Positions 5,679-8,811 of a stretch of DNA of 8,811 bases are shown here, piece by piece (position 1 is the first letter of the stretch; every line of letters starts with the position of its first letter). A program made the position numbers and the translations under genes. Location: assembly GCA_023433585.1 (NCBI GenBank), contig JAEZCL010000017.1:1-8811 (forward strand), in the 5' to 3' direction. The notes beneath the pieces are model-generated. The model ran no database searches. It had not been told where the DNA came from and worked only from the letters and a program-made list of their open reading frames with translations. Source of the DNA: Pseudomonadota bacterium (lineage in GTDB: Bacteria > Pseudomonadota > Alphaproteobacteria > Caulobacterales > Caulobacteraceae).

Positions 5679-7064
5679 TCAACCGTCGTTGCGACGGCTC
5701 CAGCGCAGATAGAGATTGTAGGAGGATATGCCCACGCACAGGGCCCCGATCAGGGCCAGGATCCCCGCCGCCACGGTCGTCTGGTCCAGGAGCGCGCCCG
5801 TCGGACGGTCGGCGGCCATGCGGAATCCGACGATGGCGGCCCCGAAGGCGGCCAGGCCCACGCCGCCCATACCCAGGAAGGCGCCGGTCTCGCTCCAGTC
5901 GAAGCGGCCGCCGGGCTCGGGGTCGAAATTCTCGGGCATGAACACCGGCTGCCCGCCCATGCGCAGGGCCGGATCCTCGATGAACAGCGGCTCCTCCTCC
6001 GCCGTCGGACCGGGACGGGCGGCGTCCGGCCAGACTTCGCGGGTCGGGGGCTCCGGCTCCACCTCCGGCGGCGACGTCAGGACCAGCACCTCGCTGGGCG
6101 GAGCTTCCTCTTCCTGAACGGGCGGGGGCGCGACGTCATTTCCGACGGGCGTGTCCAGGGACAGCGGCCCCACGATGCCGACCGCATAGGGCTGATGAAA
6201 CCGCATGGCCGGGGACACGGGCGCGGACCTCGGGGTGTCCGGCGCGGGCTCCGCTTCCGGCGCGGCGACGGCCGGATCGACCGGCGCCGGAGCGTTGGCG
6301 GCTTCGGCGGGGACGTCATCCGGCGCGGCAGGCTCAGCTTCGGCGCTGTTCTCGTTGGCGGCCGCGACGGGGGACTGTTCGAGTTTCAAAACGTCGTCGT
6401 CCGGCGCGGCGAAGGACGGCACGATCACCGGCAGTTCGTCGATGCGGGTCTCGGCGGCGGCTTCACCGTCTGGCGAACCCGTCTCGCCCAGCAGGACGGC
6501 CACGGCCATGGCGCGGGCGTCCCCGGCGGGGTCCGGCGTCCGGGGGATGTCCGGCGGCTGCGGCGCGGCGACGGGCGCGGCCAGCAGTTCGGCCAGATCG
6601 GCCTCGCGCTCGGGATCGTGGCGGAACAGGGCGCTCTCGGCGGCGCGGCGGCGCGCGACCGGGTCAGGAGCCGTCACGGCCCCGGCGGCGTGCGCCGACA
6701 GGGCGCGGGCGGCGTCCTCGGGCTCGCCCGCATTGACCCACACCAGCACCTCGGACGCCAGGAACCGCTCCAGGCCCAGGTTCAGCCCGAAACTGGCCAG
6801 GGCGTCCACCTGATGCTGATTCAGCGGCAGGCTGACCTTTTCTCCGACGGCGTTCAGGATGGGCAGCAGATCATATTGGAGCAGCAGTTCGGCCTCATTG
6901 GCCGTCACCTCGGCGCCCTCGCGGGCGGACAGGGTGTGGCCATGGCCGATGATCCAGCGGCCGTCGTCCAGCCGTTCGGCGCGCGGCCGGAAGCCCTCGA
7001 AGCTCTTGATGAGCTCCAGGCCCCGGCGGGACACCTTCAGCTTCGGCCTTTCGGTCTGCGACAA
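5679..7064 (-). CDS. spmX: SpmX-like polar developmental protein with lysozyme-like (GH24) domain
   Basis: A 461-residue membrane protein with the SpmX layout. In Caulobacter SpmX is the polar factor that localises and activates the histidine kinase DivJ; in relatives it places the stalk. Domains: GH24/T4-lysozyme-like fold (11-150: ELIKSFEGF 17-25, GRWIIGHGHTLSAREG 35-50, VARRRAAESALF 136-147), an acidic Pro/Ala/Glu-rich linker (about 151-390), then two hydrophobic helices (about 394-414 and 430-453) ending in a basic tail. No signal peptide is present, as expected for SpmX. Of the lysozyme catalytic triad, Glu23 is kept, the Asp position is Leu32 and the Thr position is Ile38, so muramidase activity is probably very low or absent. 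The start is TTG at 7064; I find no in-frame ATG just upstream and no Shine-Dalgarno, so expression may be weak or the start differs slightly. Length is similar to the ~430 residues I recall for Caulobacter SpmX. Confidence 0.85.
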   Translation of the reverse strand: MSQTERPKLKVSRRGLELIKSFEGFRPRAERLDDGRWIIGHGHTLSAREGAEVTANEAELLLQYDLLPILNAVGEKVSLPLNQHQVDALASFGLNLGLERFLASEVLVWVNAGEPEDAARALSAHAAGAVTAPDPVARRRAAESALFRHDPEREADLAELLAAPVAAPQPPDIPRTPDPAGDARAMAVAVLLGETGSPDGEAAAETRIDELPVIVPSFAAPDDDVLKLEQSPVAAANENSAEAEPAAPDDVPAEAANAPAPVDPAVAAPEAEPAPDTPRSAPVSPAMRFHQPYAVGIVGPLSLDTPVGNDVAPPPVQEEEAPPSEVLVLTSPPEVEPEPPTREVWPDAARPGPTAEEEPLFIEDPALRMGGQPVFMPENFDPEPGGRFDWSETGAFLGMGGVGLAAFGAAIVGFRMAADRPTGALLDQTTVAAGILALIGALCVGISSYNLYLRWSRRNDG

Positions 7065-7091
7065 CGGTTCTGACCCAGAATGAAACGGGCG

Positions 7092-7112
7092 GGTTCGCCC
7101 TGAAAGCGAACC
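7092..7112 (-). promoter_or_regulatory. Hairpin in the spmX leader
   Basis: GGTTCGC (7092-7098) and GCGAACC (7106-7112) make a perfect 7-bp stem with a 7-nt loop, 27 nt upstream of the TTG start. A 10-bp palindrome GGCCCGGGCC (7118-7127) follows nearer mgtE. Together they fill the 70-bp gap between the mgtE stop and spmX. They could end mgtE transcription, bind a regulator, or control spmX translation; the sequence does not decide. Confidence 0.35.
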
Positions 7113-7134
7113 AGCAAGGCCCGGGCCGTTCTCC

Positions 7135-8550
7135 TTAAAGTAGGATCAGCCCGGCCAGACCCAGGAAGGTGAAGAAGCCCACCGTATCGGTGATCCAGGT
7201 CACGAACACCGGCGAGGCCACCGCCGGGTCCCGGTCCAGCCGGTCCAGGATCATGGGAATCAGCACCCCCGCCAGGGCCGCGGCCACCAGATTGATCGTC
7301 ACCGCCAAGCCGATCACAAGGCTCAGCATCGGCATGCCGAACCACACCGCCGCCACCGCCGCCAGCAGCACGGCGATGGCCGCGCCGTTCAGAAAGCCGA
7401 CGATCGTCTCACGCCGCACGATGCGCACGGCGTTGGCCGCCGACAGCTCGCGCGCCGCCAGCGAGCGCACCGCCACGGTCATGGCCTGGACCCCCGCGTT
7501 GCCGCCGATGGAGGCCACGATGGGCATCAGAACGGCCAGGGCGACCAGCGCCTCGATCTCGTCCTGGAACGCGCCGATCACCAGCGAGGCGGCCACGGCC
7601 GTGCCGAGATTGATGACCAGCCAGGGGATGCGCGACCGCATCATGCCGAAGATGCCGGCGTCGCGCCCCTCGTCCGACACGCCGGCCAGGCGCAGCAGGT
7701 CCTCGCGGCTCTCTTCCTGGATGATGTTGACGATGTCGTCGACGGTGATCTGGCCCACCAGCCGCCCGCCCGCGTCGACCACCGGGGCCGAGATCAGGTG
7801 GTACTTCTCGAAGATGTAGGCCACCTCCTCCTGGTCCACCTTCACTTCGATCTCGTTCACCGGCTCCATCAGCGCCGACAGCTTCACGTTGCGGCCCGAG
7901 CGCAGCAGGCGGCTGACCGCCACCCCGCCCACGGGGCGATAGTGCGGGTCCACCACATAGATGTCGAAGAACAGCTCCGGCAGATCCTCGCCCTGGGCGC
8001 GCAGGTGGTCGATGGTGTCGCCCACGCTCCAGAACTCGGGCGCGGCCATCACCTCGCGCTGCATCAGGCGGCCGGCGGAATCCTCGGCGTGGCCCAGCGA
8101 GCTTTCGCTGGCGGCCCGGTCCTGCTCGGGCATGGCGGCCAGCACCTCGCGGCGCTGGTCCTCCTCCATCTCTTACACCACGGCGGCGGCGTCGTCGGAA
8201 TCCAGCTCCTGCAGCGCCTCGGCCAGGGCGCCGGACGGCAGGCGCTCGACCACCTGCTCGCGGATGTCGTCGTCCAGCTCGGGCAGCACCTCGGCCAGCA
8301 CGTCCGGCGCCAGCCAGGTCACCACCACCGCCCGATGTTCGGCGGTCAGGAAGCCCATCAGGTCGGCGATGTCGGCCGGGTGCAGGTCCTGCAGCAGGTC
8401 GCGCAGGCGCATGCCGTCGCCGGCGTCGGCGGCGTCCACCACCTTCTCCACGAAGGCGGCGGTCAGGGCGTAGTCGTCACCCAGATGCTCATCGGCGTCG
8501 ATTTCGGGGGCAGGAGCGGCGGAGGTTTCGCGCACGTCGTCGATGGTCAC
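7135..8550 (-). pseudogene. mgtE: Magnesium transporter MgtE, interrupted by an in-frame stop codon
   Basis: MgtE is a homodimeric Mg2+ channel of the inner membrane gated by cytosolic Mg2+ sensing. Translated through, the gene gives 471 positions, the usual family length. It starts at GTG 8550, with a good GGGAGG (8557-8562, minus strand) 6 nt upstream. The first 125 residues are most of the N domain (HPADIADLMGFL, LDSDDAAAVV). Codon 126 is TAA (8173-8175). The frame continues unchanged: GAG, then ATG (8167-8169) opens a 344-residue frame with the rest of the N domain, two CBS domains (about 38-160 of that frame), a plug helix and five membrane helices. Family hallmarks are intact: MPIVASIGGNAGVQAM (215-230) and the Asp328 in ITDTVGFF, which corresponds to the pore Asp of Thermus MgtE. 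No other lesion is visible, so the stop is recent, a sequence error, or tolerated through restart at the adjacent ATG. By alignment with the family pattern the lost residue is probably Glu (GAA to TAA). Confidence 0.85.
8167..8175 (-). other. In-frame TAA followed by an in-frame ATG within mgtE
   Basis: On the minus strand the order is GTG GTG TAA GAG ATG GAG GAG GAC. Stop and restart are separated by one codon, and both flanking reading frames are the same phase. A terminating ribosome could reinitiate here and produce the CBS-plus-membrane part as a second polypeptide. No Shine-Dalgarno of its own is seen for the ATG. Confidence 0.9.
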
Positions 8551-8624
8551 GAGCGGCCTCCCTGGTGCGACTCAATCCGTCTTGTTCGTCAGCTTATCGC
8601 CGATCAGCGCGCCCCTGAAGGTGA

Positions 8625-8709
8625 TGGTGCGGTCGAGAAGACTCGAACTTCCACGGGTTGCCCCACAGCGACCTCAACGCTGCGCGTCTACCAATTCCGC
8701 CACGACCGC
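8625..8709 (-). tRNA. tRNA-Leu (anticodon GAG)
   Basis: Read on the minus strand from 8709. Acceptor GCGGTCG pairs with CGACCGC, discriminator A, and an encoded CCA at 8625-8627. The anticodon stem CAGCG/CGCTG encloses the loop TTGAGGT, giving anticodon GAG, which reads CUC/CUU leucine codons. The long variable arm (TGGG, GCAA loop, CCCG) is class II as expected for Leu. The T arm GGAAG-TTCGAGT-CTTCT has one G-T pair. It lies 74 bp upstream of mgtE on the same strand, and I see no clear terminator between them. Confidence 0.96.
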
Positions 8710-8726
8710 TCGCATCGGAGCGCGGG

Positions 8727-8734
8727 GAAATAGC
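8727..8734 (-). promoter_or_regulatory. Probable -10 element of the tRNA-Leu gene
   Basis: On the minus strand GCTATTTC matches 7 of 8 positions of the Caulobacter -10 (GCTANAWC). It ends 17 nt before the mature tRNA 5' end, leaving room for a leader of about 10 nt. The -35 region is not a clear TTGACG match. Confidence 0.4.
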
Positions 8735-8796
8735 CGAGGATGAAGCGAAAGGAAAGGGGGCAGCGGGCAGTGGGGACGAACGCTCCGCCCTTCTCC

Positions 8797-8811
8797 CTCC
8801 CCTTCATGGGG
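8797..8811. repeat. Partial palindrome at the right edge, similar to the left-edge one
   Basis: CTCCCC (8797-8802), a 5-nt centre TTCAT and GGGG (8808-8811) form the start of an inverted repeat cut by the window end. It shares the CTCCCC/GGGGAG arms of the palindrome at 1-19 but has a different centre, as expected of a dispersed intergenic hairpin family with conserved arms. Confidence 0.35.

Noticed and set aside
6195..7073. Long + strand open frame (about 290 codons, Gly/Arg/Gln-rich) opposite spmX
   Set aside because: Spurious antisense reading of the spmX linker and lysozyme domain. It has no domain character, and spmX on the other strand is recognisable.
8167..8175. Frameshift or recoding (selenocysteine, pyrrolysine) as the explanation of the mgtE break
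   Set aside because: Phase is identical on both sides, so there is no frameshift. The stop is TAA, not TGA or TAG, so the known amino-acid recoding systems do not apply.
8625..8709. tRNA-Leu as an integration site for a mobile element
   Set aside because: No integrase, no direct repeat of the tRNA 3' end and no foreign composition are seen in the window.
7798..8733. Long + strand open frame (about 310 codons, His/Gln/Gly-rich) opposite mgtE and through the tRNA
   Set aside because: It is antisense to a recognisable MgtE frame and runs through a clear tRNA-Leu. Its His/Gln/Gly/Val composition is the usual artefact of reading GC-rich coding DNA from the other strand.

Overview
The window is high-GC DNA with dense coding and strong GC at third codon positions. 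It looks like an alphaproteobacterial chromosome, most likely Caulobacterales (Brevundimonas/Caulobacter group). The best indicator is a gene at 5679-7064 with the architecture of SpmX: an N-terminal phage-lysozyme-like domain, a long acidic Pro-rich linker and two C-terminal membrane helices. SpmX is known from stalked Caulobacterales. There are no insertion sequences, phage genes or CRISPR arrays, so this is ordinary core chromosome with a few irregularities.

Layout, left to right. Positions 1-19 hold a GC-rich palindrome. A patatin-like (NTE-type) phospholipase with an N-terminal cyclic-nucleotide-binding domain follows on the + strand (87-1982). A gene-poor stretch (1983-2327) contains a 21-codon ORF with an unusually perfect Shine-Dalgarno and a run of nested inverted repeats, which together may be a small structured, peptide-encoding transcript. 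Next come an ExoD-family membrane protein (2328-2969, -) and a DUF3008 small basic protein (3045-3233, -). Divergent from these is a DUF3617 lipoprotein (3357-3845, +). Converging on it is a minus-strand pair: an HD-superfamily hydrolase (3876-4478) whose start overlaps the stop of an isovaleryl-CoA-dehydrogenase-type acyl-CoA dehydrogenase (4475-5638) in an ATGA. Upstream on the same strand lie spmX (5679-7064), the magnesium transporter gene mgtE (7135-8550) and a tRNA-Leu(GAG) (8625-8709). The right edge repeats the start of a palindrome like the one at the left edge.

Functionally the window is a mosaic: lipid hydrolysis, leucine catabolism, polar development (SpmX) and Mg2+ homeostasis (MgtE). 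The only tight genetic coupling is acyl-CoA dehydrogenase with HD protein. The three most notable points are: mgtE is interrupted by an in-frame TAA followed 3 nt later by an in-frame ATG; the SpmX muramidase cleft has lost two of the three classical lysozyme catalytic positions; and the 2105-2320 intergenic element resembles no gene family I recognise.
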